The translations under genes were made by a program, and so were the position numbers. The notes under the pieces are model-generated. The model had not been told where the DNA came from and did not search any database. It worked only from the letters and a program-made list of their open reading frames with translations. Shown here in pieces: positions 1 through 9,185 of a stretch of DNA of 64,000 nt; the stretch's first letter is position 1, and each line of letters begins with the position of its first letter. Origin of the DNA: Scatosoma sp045124465 (GTDB taxonomy: Bacteria > Bacillota > Clostridia > Christensenellales > Borkfalkiaceae); the NCBI GenBank assembly GCA_045124465.1, contig JBGVLV010000019.1, forward strand, positions 6,801 through 70,800. The letters are read 5' to 3'.

Positions 1-945
1 CTTTTCGTAGTTTATCCCCAGTTCGTCCAGTCCTTTGTACAGACCGAAGTTGGACATTATCGTCGTAACGACGGTGTTCCCGATGAGTTTGCCGCGCTCT
101 TTCATATACCGCGCGTAGATATAGATGATCTGATCGCCGTCCACGAGGTTGCCTTTCTCGTCCACGCAAAGACAACGGTCCGCGTCGCCGTCGAAGGCGA
201 ATCCGACGTCCAGACCCTTTTCCACGACGAATTTTTGCAACGCCTCGATATGCGTCGAGCCTACGCCGTCGTTGATGTTCGTGCCGTCCGGCTCGTTCCC
301 CATTACGAACGTGGTCGCGCCGAGCGCGTCGAACACGCTTTTCGCGATGTTCCAGCTGCTGCCGTTGGCGCAGTCCAGACCCACTTTCACGCCCTTAAAG
401 CTGTAAATGCCGAGCGAGATCAGATACCCGATATAGCGGTTTCTGCCCGCCACGTAGTCCACCGTTCTGCCGATACCGCTCTTTTTCGCGTACGGAACTT
501 CGGTAAGCTCCTGCCCGAACGCGCAGACCTTGCCGTCGAGGTACGCCTCGACGAGCGCGATCACCTCTTCGTCCATCTTCTCGCCCGCGCCGTTGAACAG
601 CTTGATACCGTTGTCGTAATACGGGTTATGGCTCGCGGAGATCATAATACCGCAATCGAACCCGTCCGAACGCACCACGTACGCGACCGACGGGGTCGTG
701 GTCACGTGCAAAAGGTAAGCGTCCGCGCCCGAGGATACGATACCGCCCGAAAGTGCGTATTCGAACATATACCCCGATCTTCTGGTGTCTTTACCGATGA
801 CGATACGCGCGCGTTCGCCGCCCTCGCGTTTGACTTTCTCGTTAAAGTACCAGCCCAAAAACCGACCTACTTTGAACGCGTGTTCCGCCGTTAAGTTCTC
901 GTTCGCCTCGCCGCGAAAACCGTCCGTTCCGAAATATTTTCCCAT
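1..945 (-). CDS. glmM: Phosphoglucosamine mutase GlmM, truncated by the window edge (left-arm copy)
   Basis: This fragment holds residues 1-315 of the 460-residue protein encoded whole at 56256-57638. It keeps the phosphoserine loop (SASHNP, about residues 103-108) and the metal loop DGDADR (252-257), but lacks the sugar loop and the C-terminal phosphate-binding domain, which would lie left of base 1. It cannot be judged whether the gene is complete in the genome on this side or whether the assembly simply ends here. Confidence 0.93.
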   Translation of the reverse strand, partial: MGKYFGTDGFRGEANENLTAEHAFKVGRFLGWYFNEKVKREGGERARIVIGKDTRRSGYMFEYALSGGIVSSGADAYLLHVTTTPSVAYVVRSDGFDCGIMISASHNPYYDNGIKLFNGAGEKMDEEVIALVEAYLDGKVCAFGQELTEVPYAKKSGIGRTVDYVAGRNRYIGYLISLGIYSFKGVKVGLDCANGSSWNIAKSVFDALGATTFVMGNEPDGTNINDGVGSTHIEALQKFVVEKGLDVGFAFDGDADRCLCVDEKGNLVDGDQIIYIYARYMKERGKLIGNTVVTTIMSNFGLYKGLDELGINYEK

Positions 946-967
946 TCTGCTTATTTCCTCTTTATTT

Positions 968-1627
968 TTATTTTTTAGAAACTATCTCGTTTTTGTTTTT
1001 ATAAATAGAATTCTCTTTCACCACGCCGCGCACGCACGACAGGGGGTATACGTTCGTCCGCCGACCGATCACCGTACCGGGGTTAAGCACGCTGTTACAG
1101 CCCACTTCCACGAAATCGCCGAGCATCGCGCCCATCTTTTTCAAACCCGTTTCTATGCGTTCTTCGCCGTCCTTGACGACGATCGGCGTTTTGTCCGACT
1201 TTACGTTGGACGTGATCGAACCCGCGCCCATGTGCGATTTGTAGCCGAGTATGGAATCGCCCACGTAGTTATAATGCGGGGTCTGTACGTTGTCGAACAG
1301 AATAACGTTTTTGAGTTCGACGGAGTTGCCGACCACGCAATTTTGCCCGACGAGCGCGCTGCCGCGCACGAACGCGCAATGCCGAACTTCCGTTCCCGCC
1401 CCGACGATACAAGGTGCGCCCAAAAACGCGGTCGGCGCGACTTTCGCCGTTTTATGCACCCAGACCTTGGGCGATATTTCTTCGTATTCGTTCTTATCCA
1501 GCGTTTCGCCGAGTTCCTCGATGAACGCTTTCAAGCCCGCAAGCGCCTCCCAGGGGTACTTGAACCGTAAGAGATAGGGTTTTGCCTGCGTATGATCGAG
1601 ATCGTAAAGATCGTTTATTTCGTACAT
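968..1627 (-). CDS. GlmU-like left-handed beta-helix acetyltransferase (left-arm copy)
   Basis: Identical to the gene at 55574-56233. It is a stand-alone hexapeptide-repeat protein resembling the acetyltransferase half of GlmU, lying directly upstream of glmM, and it probably acts on amino-sugar phosphates for cell-wall precursor synthesis. Confidence 0.8.
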   Translation of the reverse strand: MYEINDLYDLDHTQAKPYLLRFKYPWEALAGLKAFIEELGETLDKNEYEEISPKVWVHKTAKVAPTAFLGAPCIVGAGTEVRHCAFVRGSALVGQNCVVGNSVELKNVILFDNVQTPHYNYVGDSILGYKSHMGAGSITSNVKSDKTPIVVKDGEERIETGLKKMGAMLGDFVEVGCNSVLNPGTVIGRRTNVYPLSCVRGVVKENSIYKNKNEIVSKK

Positions 1628-1764
1628 TTTCTTCTCCTGTTTTTCATTGACTTCCCGCCGTTTTGCGGGGTATGTATTCCGAGCGTTGAAAAAACGCCCC
1701 CTATTACAGTATATTTCCCGCGAACGGGATACGCGACTTCTTTCGACAAATATATGTTTTTATC

Positions 1765-1793
1765 ATTATAACACACCCGTCCCCGCTTGTCAA
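1765..1793 (-). promoter_or_regulatory. Sigma-A promoter of the glmU-like/glmM operon (left-arm copy)
   Basis: On the minus strand TTGACA (1788-1793) and TATAAT (1765-1770) are separated by 17 bp. The remaining space up to the gene start is a leader of about 130 nt with small hairpins and no riboswitch that I recognise. Confidence 0.85.
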
Positions 1794-1884
1794 GAACAGG
1801 GCAAACATTTTTTCCGTTTCCGTACGTAGTTTCCGCGCCCCGCACGATTTTTATGCCCGCCGCGCAAGGACATAAACTTATAAT

Positions 1885-1915
1885 CCGCCGCCCGTCCGTT
1901 TCGGACGGGCGGCGG
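1885..1915. terminator. Terminator hairpin behind the iron-sulfur flavoprotein (left-arm copy)
   Basis: A 14-bp GC-rich stem with a three-base loop; mirror of 55286-55316. Confidence 0.75.
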
Positions 1916-1931
1916 GAGTTTTTCCGACCGT

Positions 1932-2471
1932 TTATACGTTCTTACCCATTTCGTAGGCTTGTTTCAAAAGCGCGGGCTTGCCTAAAATCTCGCCCCGCTC
2001 CGAAACGCCGTTTCCGAGTATCACGCCTTTCTCCACGCTACCCTCTACACATTCGGCAAAACCGCGGAAACACGCCAACGTGCCGTCCATCACCGTTTCG
2101 CTGTCCTCCGCCGCGGTCGCGATATAATACATATCTTTCCCGACGATCTCCGTCCACCGCGCCACCGTTCTGTCGATGACCGCTTTGAGCTGGGCGCATA
2201 TCGAATAGAAATACACGGGGCTTGCCAAAACGATCGCGTCGGCGGCGATCATCTTTTCCAAGATCTCGCGCATATCGTCGTTGAACGCACACCTGCCCCC
2301 GTGGTCGCTGCAAAAATAACAACCCGAACACGGCGCGATCTTCTTTTCCGAAACGCGTATTTTCTCCGCGGCGTTACCCGCGTCGAGCGCGCCTTTCATA
2401 AACTCGTCGCAAAGAATATCCGAGTTCCCGCCCTTTCTCGGGCTACCCGACAAAATCAGTACTTTTTTCAT
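1932..2471 (-). CDS. Iron-sulfur flavoprotein / NADPH-dependent FMN reductase family (left-arm copy)
   Basis: Identical to the gene at 54730-55269. It is a flavodoxin-fold protein with the compact four-cysteine motif C48-x2-C51-x2-C54-x6-C61 of the Isf family, so it probably carries FMN and a 4Fe-4S cluster and moves electrons in the cytoplasm. Confidence 0.82.
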   Translation of the reverse strand: MKKVLILSGSPRKGGNSDILCDEFMKGALDAGNAAEKIRVSEKKIAPCSGCYFCSDHGGRCAFNDDMREILEKMIAADAIVLASPVYFYSICAQLKAVIDRTVARWTEIVGKDMYYIATAAEDSETVMDGTLACFRGFAECVEGSVEKGVILGNGVSERGEILGKPALLKQAYEMGKNV

Positions 2472-2614
2472 TTCCGTTCTCCTCTCGTTTCCTTTGTAAA
2501 ATCAAAGCGGGTCAAGCCCGACTTTTCTTTTTCTTCATTATATCACACCACGAAAACCGAAGTCAACTTTTCGCGAACACTTTTCTTGCCCAACCGCATT
2601 TTCCGTTTTTGCAT

Positions 2615-2656
2615 AAAAAATATCTTGCCACCACACGGGTAGACAAGATATTTTTT
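2615..2656. terminator. Bidirectional terminator (left-arm copy)
   Basis: A 13-bp stem with an A run on one side and a T run on the other, between the zinc-ribbon gene and the flavoprotein gene; mirror of 54545-54586. Confidence 0.75.
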
Positions 2657-2668
2657 CATTTTTTCCGT

Positions 2669-3004
2669 TTAACATAACGCCATAGCCAAGGGGACTTCCG
2701 CCACAAGCGACGCCATTAAACTTCCCAAGAAAATCGCAAAAATGAGATAACACGCCACGCTGACGATAACGCCGATCAACGCGCCCTTTCCCGCCGACTT
2801 CGCTTTTAAAGGCGTTTCGTTCTTCCAGCACAAGTACAAGATCAGTCCGATCAACGGGAAGAAAAAGCCCAACACCGCAAAACCCATATTCGGCGCGTCC
2901 GGCTTTTGCACCTCGGCTCTCGCTCCCTCCACCTGTCGCCCGCAATACACGCAAACCACCGCATCGTCGTTGATTTCTTTTCCGCATTTGCTACAATACT
3001 TCAT
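2669..3004 (-). CDS. Zinc-ribbon membrane protein (left-arm copy)
   Basis: Identical to 54197-54532. It has an N-terminal CxxC-x10-CxxC zinc ribbon followed by two hydrophobic segments and is transcribed divergently from the XRE regulator at 3098. The start is placed at the ATG behind GGAGGT rather than at an upstream in-frame codon. Confidence 0.75.
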   Translation of the reverse strand: MKYCSKCGKEINDDAVVCVYCGRQVEGARAEVQKPDAPNMGFAVLGFFFPLIGLILYLCWKNETPLKAKSAGKGALIGVIVSVACYLIFAIFLGSLMASLVAEVPLAMALC

Positions 3005-3035
3005 TTGTAGACCTCCAAATTTATTTTGTAACATA

Positions 3036-3085
3036 ATTATATCCTACATTTTGTAGGAAGTCAAGTGTTTTCCTACATTTTGTAG
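3036..3085. promoter_or_regulatory. Promoter with twin operators for the XRE / zinc-ribbon pair (left-arm copy)
   Basis: Two copies of CTACA-NNN-TGTAG lie at 3073-3085 and, extended to TCCTACATTTTGTAGGA, at 3042-3058. The second fills the 17-bp spacer between the minus-strand -35 (3059-3064) and -10 (3036-3041). Mirror of 54116-54165. Confidence 0.8.
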
Positions 3086-3097
3086 TAAGATAACTTT

Positions 3098-3316
3098 ATG
3101 AAAAACAATTATTTTGGCAAAACGTTAAAAGAATTGCGGCTTGAAAAAGGATTATCTCAACAGAAATTAGGAGAAATTTTTCACGTTTGCAATCAGACGG
3201 TGAGTTTTTGGGAGCTTGGCAGTCGCGAACCCGATTTGGACACGTTGCTCCTTATCGCACGGTTTTTCGACGTGACGACGGACTACCTTCTAAACGGCGA
3301 TACGCTTTCTCTTTAA
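3098..3316 (+). CDS. XRE-family helix-turn-helix regulator (left-arm copy)
   Basis: Identical to 53885-54103. It is a 72-residue, single-domain DNA-binding protein of the Xre/SinR type, probably controlling itself and the divergent zinc-ribbon gene through the two operators just upstream. There is no Shine-Dalgarno sequence before its ATG. Confidence 0.88.
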   Translation: MKNNYFGKTLKELRLEKGLSQQKLGEIFHVCNQTVSFWELGSREPDLDTLLLIARFFDVTTDYLLNGDTLSL

Positions 3317-3353
3317 AAACGCGCCGAGAAAACTTGCCTTCGATACGAAAGAC

Positions 3354-3392
3354 AAAAAAATATCCCGTCGGGAAAATCCCGACGGGATATTT
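3354..3392. terminator. Bidirectional terminator between the XRE gene and pckG (left-arm copy)
   Basis: A 16-bp stem built on TATCCCGTCGGGA with a three-base loop, A tract on one side and T tract on the other; it can serve both convergent genes. Mirror of 53809-53847. Confidence 0.9.
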
Positions 3393-3404
3393 GTTCACGA
3401 AATA

Positions 3405-5195
3405 TTATTTCGCGCAGTTCTTTTTGAGGATTTCGAGATTTTCCATGATCTCTTTCGGCATCTTGTCGCCGAAGTTTTCCGCATAGTACTTCTCGATCTC
3501 TTCCGCCTCTGCCGCCCAGCGCGCTTTGTCTACGACAAGGAGCTTGTCGAGCGTAGCCGCGTCGATATCGCAGTTCTCGATGTTGATGTCTTTCGCATAG
3601 GGAAGATAACCGATCGCCGTTTCCTGCGCGTCTACCTTATCTTCGCAACGATCCAAGATCCAGTCGAGCACGCGCATATTGTCGCCGAATCCGGGCCACA
3701 TAAAGTTCCCGTTCTCGTCCTGACGGAACCAGTTTACGTTGAAGATCTTGGGCTGTTTGCTCTTCTCGACCTTCGCGCCCATATCGATCCAGTGCTGGAA
3801 GTACTGATCTACCGAGTAGCCCATGAAAGGTTTCATAGCCATCGGATCGTGACGGAGCACGCCGACCGCACCGGTAGCCGCCGCCGTCGTTTCGGACGAC
3901 ATGATCGTTCCGACGAACGTACCGTGGTTCCAGTCTCTCGACTGATATACGAGCGGGGTGGTCGTCGCGCGACGTCCGCCGAAGATGATCGCGGAAAGAG
4001 GTACGCCCGCTTTGGAGTTGAACTCGGGCGAGATGCAAGGGCAGTTCTCCGCGGGAGCGGTGAAACGGGAGTTGGGATGCGCCGCGGGGTGCTTGCCGTC
4101 CGCGTTCATATCGGGCGTCCATTCGTTACCCTTCCAGTCGATGAGGTGCTTAGGCGCCTCTTTCGTAAGTTTTTCCCACCAAACGGTGCCGTCCTCGGGG
4201 TTGTAAGCCACGTTCGTGAAGATCGTGCCTTTCTTCGTGGACGCCAAAGCGTTGGGGTTGGATTTTTCGTTCGTACCGGGCGCAACGCCGAAGAAACCGT
4301 TTTCGGGGTTCGCAGCCCAAAGTCTGCCGTCCTCGCCTACGCGGATCCAAGCGATGTCGTCGCCGACGCATTGTACTTTATAGCCCGCGTCGAGGTACTG
4401 CTTGGGAGGAATGAGCATTGCAAGGTTGGTCTTACCGCAAGCGGAAGGGAACGCAGCCGCAACGTATTTCATTTCCTTGTCCTGAGGGCGCTTTACGCCG
4501 AGAATGAGCATATGCTCCGCCATCCAGCCCTCTTTTCTGCCGAGGTTGGTCGCGATACGGAGCGCGAAACACTTCTTGCCGAGGAGCACGTTACCGCCGT
4601 AAGCGGAGTTCACGGAAATGATCGTGTTGTCTTCGGGGAAGTGCATGATATATCTCTTTTCGGGGTCTACGTTACATTTCGCGTGGAAACCCTTGACGAA
4701 ATCGCCGTCAACGCCGAGCTGGTCGAGGCACATTTTGCCTACTCTCGTCATGATCATCATGTTGAGAACGACGTAGATGGAATCGGTGATCTCGATACCG
4801 ATCTTGGAGAAAGGCGAACCGACAACGCCCATCGAATAAGGGATAACGTACATCGTTCTGCCCTTGTAAGCGCCTTTCGCGATCTCGTTGACCATCGCGT
4901 ACGCGTCCTTGGGGGCTTTCCACTTAACGATGGAATGAGGGAGCGCGTCCTCTTCGTTCTCGCAGCAGATGAACGTTCTGTCCTCTACGCGCGCAACGTC
5001 GTTTTCCGCGGTACGGTGATAGTAGCAGTCGGGAAGAAGTTCCTGATTGAGCTTAATGATCTCGCCCGTAGCGCAAGCCTCTTCGCGGAGCTGATCTCTC
5101 TGCGCGTCGCTGCCGTCGATCCAAACGACTTTGTCGGGCTGTGCAAACGCCTGACAGTCCGCTACGAATTGAAGAACTTTCTTGTTGTTAGTCAT
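3405..5195 (-). CDS. pckG: GTP-dependent phosphoenolpyruvate carboxykinase (left-arm copy)
   Basis: Identical to 52006-53796. The 596-residue enzyme interconverts oxaloacetate plus GTP with phosphoenolpyruvate, CO2 and GDP. The P-loop AFPSACGKTNLAM is intact. Confidence 0.96.
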   Translation of the reverse strand: MTNNKKVLQFVADCQAFAQPDKVVWIDGSDAQRDQLREEACATGEIIKLNQELLPDCYYHRTAENDVARVEDRTFICCENEEDALPHSIVKWKAPKDAYAMVNEIAKGAYKGRTMYVIPYSMGVVGSPFSKIGIEITDSIYVVLNMMIMTRVGKMCLDQLGVDGDFVKGFHAKCNVDPEKRYIMHFPEDNTIISVNSAYGGNVLLGKKCFALRIATNLGRKEGWMAEHMLILGVKRPQDKEMKYVAAAFPSACGKTNLAMLIPPKQYLDAGYKVQCVGDDIAWIRVGEDGRLWAANPENGFFGVAPGTNEKSNPNALASTKKGTIFTNVAYNPEDGTVWWEKLTKEAPKHLIDWKGNEWTPDMNADGKHPAAHPNSRFTAPAENCPCISPEFNSKAGVPLSAIIFGGRRATTTPLVYQSRDWNHGTFVGTIMSSETTAAATGAVGVLRHDPMAMKPFMGYSVDQYFQHWIDMGAKVEKSKQPKIFNVNWFRQDENGNFMWPGFGDNMRVLDWILDRCEDKVDAQETAIGYLPYAKDINIENCDIDAATLDKLLVVDKARWAAEAEEIEKYYAENFGDKMPKEIMENLEILKKNCAK

Positions 5196-5287
5196 AGTTT
5201 ATCTCCTTAAAATGTTATTATTTTTTCTCTTGAATTTGCTTTGGCGAAATTTGGAAAATCTGAAAATCCCCTATTTCCACCAAATAC

Positions 5288-5396
5288 ATTATACCATAAA
5301 AAAAATCGATTGTAAACAGTTTTTTGAAAAATTTTTCGAATAATTCAAAAAAAGGTGGCAGTCCCCTCTTGTAATTTTCCGAAAGCGTGATAAACT
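5288..5396. promoter_or_regulatory. Divergent promoters of pckG and the 97-residue protein (left-arm copy)
   Basis: The pckG promoter on the minus strand has TTTACA (5311-5316) and TATAAT (5288-5293) 17 bp apart. On the plus strand TTGTAA (5369-5374) and TAAACT (5391-5396), 16 bp apart, are a weaker candidate for the small gene at 5433. The motif AAAGGTGGCAGTCCCCTC sits between them. Confidence 0.7.
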
Positions 5397-5432
5397 ATTT
5401 GCGCTACTTACCCAAAAACAGGAGGAACTTCT

Positions 5433-5726
5433 ATGAAAAACAAATACACCGACAACCGTCTTGCGGAGGAATTCGATCTCATCGTCCTCACCAACGACGC
5501 CCACCTTTCCAAAGGTCTGCCCACGGGTAGCTTGGGAACGCTCACCTATTCGTATACGGGTCTGGGCAGACCGATGTACGGCGAGTTCGAGCTTGCGGAC
5601 GGCGAACGCGTGGAAGAACCGCTGAAATTCCGCGACTTCCGCGTACTCGACGAGAAGAACGAACGCGACCTTTCCCTTATTATGACCTATCTTTTGTCCC
5701 GTCAACCGCTCAAAAGGAAAGCTTAA
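5433..5726 (+). CDS. Small protein of unknown function, 97 residues (left-arm copy)
   Basis: Identical to 51475-51768. A good Shine-Dalgarno sequence (AGGAGG) precedes the ATG. The protein is acidic, has no membrane segment, and was not recognised as a named family. Confidence 0.7.
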   Translation: MKNKYTDNRLAEEFDLIVLTNDAHLSKGLPTGSLGTLTYSYTGLGRPMYGEFELADGERVEEPLKFRDFRVLDEKNERDLSLIMTYLLSRQPLKRKA

Positions 5727-5760
5727 CGCGATTTTCCCGCGTTTTCGTGCCCGTCCGCGC

Positions 5761-5789
5761 TTGACAAACCCGACTTTATACGTTATACT
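5761..5789 (+). promoter_or_regulatory. Promoter of the proBAC operon (left-arm copy)
   Basis: TTGACA (5761-5766) and TATACT (5784-5789) are 17 bp apart. Mirror at 51412-51440 on the minus strand. Confidence 0.85.
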
Positions 5790-5860
5790 ATATAATAAAT
5801 AACCATCGAGAAAATCTTTTATTCCGCGGTCTTGTATCGGGAAAAGGAATGGAAACGAAT

Positions 5861-6628
5861 ATGAGATTAGTCATAAAAGTGGGCACTTCCACGTTGGCGC
5901 ACGCGACGGGGCGCTTGAATATCCGGCTTACGGGCGAGCTGTGCCGCGTGATAAGCGATCTGAAAAACGCGGGCAACGAGGTCGTACTCGTATCCTCGGG
6001 CGCGATCGGCATGGGCGTGGGCAAACTCGCGCTCAAAGAACGGCCCGCCGATATTCCCACCAAACAGGCGGCGGCGGCGGTCGGTCAATGCGAACTGATG
6101 TACACGTACGATCGGTTGTTCGCCGAATACGGTCACACCGTCGCGCAAATCCTGCTCACGGGTTCGGATTTCACGGCGGACGACAGGCACGAGAATTTCA
6201 ACAACACCATCAAACGGCTCTTGGAGCTGGGCGCATTGCCCGTCGTCAACGAGAACGACACCATCGCGACGGAAGAGATCAAGGTCGGCGACAACGACAC
6301 CCTCTCCGCTTTGGTGGCGGTGAGCGTGAAAGCGGATCTTCTCGTCATCTTGTCGGACGTGGACGGTCTGTATTCCGCCGACCCGCATAAAGACGGGAAC
6401 GCGAAACTCATCGAGGAAGTGCGCGGAGTATCGGAAGAAACGCTCGCGCTCGCGGGCGGCGCGGGTTCGGCACTCGGCACGGGCGGTATGAAAACCAAGC
6501 TCAAAGCGGCGCAATTATGCGGTGCGGCGGGTTGCGACATGGTCATCGCGAACGGCGAAGACCCCGAACTTTTATACGACATCGTAACAGGCAAGAAAGG
6601 CGGCTACACGCGGTTTTTCGCAAAATGA
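5861..6628 (+). CDS. proB: Glutamate 5-kinase (left-arm copy)
   Basis: Identical to 50573-51340. It catalyses the first step of proline synthesis, ATP-dependent phosphorylation of glutamate. The start is placed at the second ATG because the only Shine-Dalgarno-like AAAAGGA abuts the first ATG (5849) without room for initiation. The PUA domain of longer ProB proteins is absent. Confidence 0.93.
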   Translation: MRLVIKVGTSTLAHATGRLNIRLTGELCRVISDLKNAGNEVVLVSSGAIGMGVGKLALKERPADIPTKQAAAAVGQCELMYTYDRLFAEYGHTVAQILLTGSDFTADDRHENFNNTIKRLLELGALPVVNENDTIATEEIKVGDNDTLSALVAVSVKADLLVILSDVDGLYSADPHKDGNAKLIEEVRGVSEETLALAGGAGSALGTGGMKTKLKAAQLCGAAGCDMVIANGEDPELLYDIVTGKKGGYTRFFAK

Positions 6629-6647
6629 TCCCGACGGGAGGTAAGAT

Positions 6648-7913
6648 ATGATCCGAACGACGCAAGAAATTTTAACGGCGGCGAAAGCGGCGTCGCGGGA
6701 GGCGGCTCTGCTCACCGAAAGCCGAAAGAACGAGGCTCTGCTCCTGATGGCGGACGCGCTCGAACGGGGTGCGGCGGAGATCTTGCAGGCAAACCTCGCC
6801 GATCTCGAAAACGCCAAAGGCGTTCTGCCCGAAGTAATGCTCGATCGGCTCCGTCTGGACGAGAACCGTATTTCGGCTATGGCGAAAGGGATCCGCGAGG
6901 TCGCGGCTCTGCCCGATCCCGTCGGGGCCGTACTCGAACGGAACGCGCTCAAAAACGGGCTGTCCGTTTCCAAAATACGCGTGCCGCTCGGCGTGATCGG
7001 TATCATTTACGAGAGCCGACCCAACGTCACCTCGGACGCGGCGGCGCTCTGTTTCAAGAGCGGGAACGTATGTATCCTGCGCGGCGGCAAGGACGCTTAC
7101 CACTCCTCCGCGGCGATCGTGCGGCTGCTCCGCGGCGCGCTCAAAGCGGCGGGCGTGAACGAAAATTTCGTCAACCTGCCCGACGATACTTCCCGACGGA
7201 GCGCGAACGAGCTGATGGCCGCGGTCGGGTACGTGGACGCGCTCATTCCCCGCGGCGGCGCGGGGCTTATCCGCTCGTGCGTGGAGAACGCGAAAGTTCC
7301 CTGTATACAAACGGGAACGGGCATCTGCCACGTATACGTGGATAAGGACGCGGACTTTTCCAAGGCGCTCGACATCATCGACAACGCCAAGACCTCCCGC
7401 CCTTCCGTGTGCAACGCCGAAGAGGTCTGTCTTGTACACGAGGCGGTCGCGGAAAAATTCCTGCCCCTGTTGAAAGCGCGGCTCGTGGACAGCCGTATCG
7501 CGGCGGGGCTTGTTCCCGTGGAACTTCGGACGGACGGGAATGCGTACGCGCTCATCGGCGGTACGAAAGCGGGCGAAAACGATTTCGACACCGAGTTCCT
7601 CGACTATATCCTCGCCGTCAAGGTCGTATCGGACGCGGACGAGGCGATCGCGCATATCGCGCGGCACTCGACGGGGCATAGCGACTGTATCGTGACGAGG
7701 AATACGGAAACGGCGGACAAATTCGCGCTCGCGGTGGACAGCGCGGCGGTCTATATCAACGCCTCCACCCGTTTCACCGACGGCGGCGAGTTCGGCAAGG
7801 GTTGCGAGATCGGTATTTCCACCCAAAAACTCCACGCGCGCGGACCGATGGGCTTGGAGGAACTTACTTCCTACAAATACGTGATCCGCGGTAACGGACA
7901 GATACGAAAATAA
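6648..7913 (+). CDS. proA: Glutamate-5-semialdehyde dehydrogenase (left-arm copy)
   Basis: Identical to 49288-50553. It reduces glutamyl-5-phosphate with NADPH to the semialdehyde, the second step of proline synthesis. The catalytic cysteine lies in RPSVCNAEE. Confidence 0.96.
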   Translation: MIRTTQEILTAAKAASREAALLTESRKNEALLLMADALERGAAEILQANLADLENAKGVLPEVMLDRLRLDENRISAMAKGIREVAALPDPVGAVLERNALKNGLSVSKIRVPLGVIGIIYESRPNVTSDAAALCFKSGNVCILRGGKDAYHSSAAIVRLLRGALKAAGVNENFVNLPDDTSRRSANELMAAVGYVDALIPRGGAGLIRSCVENAKVPCIQTGTGICHVYVDKDADFSKALDIIDNAKTSRPSVCNAEEVCLVHEAVAEKFLPLLKARLVDSRIAAGLVPVELRTDGNAYALIGGTKAGENDFDTEFLDYILAVKVVSDADEAIAHIARHSTGHSDCIVTRNTETADKFALAVDSAAVYINASTRFTDGGEFGKGCEIGISTQKLHARGPMGLEELTSYKYVIRGNGQIRK

Positions 7914-7925
7914 GGAGAAAACACT

Positions 7926-8720
7926 ATGAACTACATACTCGGTTTTATCGGTTGCGGCAATATGGGCGGCGCGCTCGCCCGCGCGGCGGCGAAAGCGGTC
8001 GGCGGCGAGAATATCGCGGTCAACGACTATTGCGAAGAAAAGGCGCAAACGCTCGCGAGCGAAACGGGCGCTGCCGTTCTCCCCTCTGCGGAGCTTGTCA
8101 AAGCCTGTAAATTCGTCGTTCTCGGCGTGAAACCGCAGACGATGGAACAGACCCTCGCCCCCCTTTCGGACGTGCTGAAAGCGCAAAAGAACGTCGTTGT
8201 CACGATGGCGGCGGGCGTTTCGATCGCGGCGATACGCCGTTTTATCGGCGCGGAACTGCCCGTGATCCGCATTATGCCCAACACCGCCGCGCTCGTGGGA
8301 GAAGGTATGATCTTATACGACTGCGCGGACGTTTCCGACTCCGACGAGAAAGCCTTCCTCGACTGTTTTTCAAAGGCGGGCGCGCTCGATAAACTGCCAG
8401 AGGACAAGATCGACGCGGCAAGCGCGTTGTCCGGTTGCGGACCGGCGTTCGTCTACGCGTTCGCGGAGGCGCTCGCGGACGGCGCGGTGGAATGCGGCGT
8501 ACCCCGCGACAAGGCGGCGAAATACGCCGCCCAGACCTTGCTCGGCTCGGCGAAAATGTTGCTCGAATACGGACACCCGAGCGATCTCAAAGACGCGGTA
8601 TGCTCCCCCGGCGGCACGACCATCGCGGGTATGCACGCGCTCGAAAAGGCGGGATTCCGTTCGGCGGCGATGGACGCGGTGACGGCGGCGTACAAACGCA
8701 CGCTCGAACTCAAAAAATAA
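7926..8720 (+). CDS. proC: Pyrroline-5-carboxylate reductase (left-arm copy)
   Basis: Identical to 48481-49275. It is the last proline-synthesis enzyme, with the N-terminal dinucleotide-binding motif GFIGCGNMGGAL, 12 bp behind proA. Confidence 0.96.
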   Translation: MNYILGFIGCGNMGGALARAAAKAVGGENIAVNDYCEEKAQTLASETGAAVLPSAELVKACKFVVLGVKPQTMEQTLAPLSDVLKAQKNVVVTMAAGVSIAAIRRFIGAELPVIRIMPNTAALVGEGMILYDCADVSDSDEKAFLDCFSKAGALDKLPEDKIDAASALSGCGPAFVYAFAEALADGAVECGVPRDKAAKYAAQTLLGSAKMLLEYGHPSDLKDAVCSPGGTTIAGMHALEKAGFRSAAMDAVTAAYKRTLELKK

Positions 8721-8740
8721 AAACGTACGGAAAACGAAAG

Positions 8741-8775
8741 GGGCAGGTATGCGTTCATTCAACGCATACCTGCCC
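8741..8775. terminator. Bidirectional terminator between proC and ridA (left-arm copy)
   Basis: A 15-bp perfect stem GGGCAGGTATGCGTT with a five-base loop, serving two convergent operons. Mirror of 48426-48460. Confidence 0.88.
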
Positions 8776-8794
8776 TTCTTGTATTCTTTTTATC

Positions 8795-9172
8795 TCAAAG
8801 CGCGGCGACGACTTCCACTTCCACTTTTACGCCCTTGGGAAGGTCTTTCACCGCAACGCAGCTGCGCGCGGGTTTGGTCGTGAAATACTTCGCGTATACT
8901 TCGTTGAACGCCGCGAAATCGCCGATGTCGGCGAGGAAACAGGTGGTCTTGACCGCCTTTTCGAACGAACTGCCCGCCGCGCTCAAAACTTCGCCGAGGT
9001 TTTTCATCACCTGTTCGGTCTGTTCCGCGATCGTCGCCGTTTCCACGTTGCCCGTCGCGGGGTTAATGGGGATCTGCCCCGAAGTGAACACCAGTTCCCC
9101 GCACACGATCGCCTGCGAATACGGACCGATCGCCGCGGGAGCTTTTTCCGTCGATACTTTTTTCAGTTGCAT
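8795..9172 (-). CDS. ridA: RidA enamine/imine deaminase (left-arm copy)
   Basis: Identical to 48029-48406. It hydrolyses reactive enamines and imines released by threonine dehydratase, its direct upstream neighbour. Last gene of the branched-chain operon. Confidence 0.93.
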   Translation of the reverse strand: MQLKKVSTEKAPAAIGPYSQAIVCGELVFTSGQIPINPATGNVETATIAEQTEQVMKNLGEVLSAAGSSFEKAVKTTCFLADIGDFAAFNEVYAKYFTTKPARSCVAVKDLPKGVKVEVEVVAAL

Positions 9173-9185
9173 ACGATAATTCTCC

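Noticed and set aside
6672..8186. A 504-codon open frame antisense to proA/proC (and similar long antisense frames opposite pckG, agcS, leuC, glmM, ilvB)
   Set aside because: They lie entirely across well-identified genes, have Arg/His/Val-rich compositions typical of antisense shadows in GC3-biased DNA, and have no ribosome sites.
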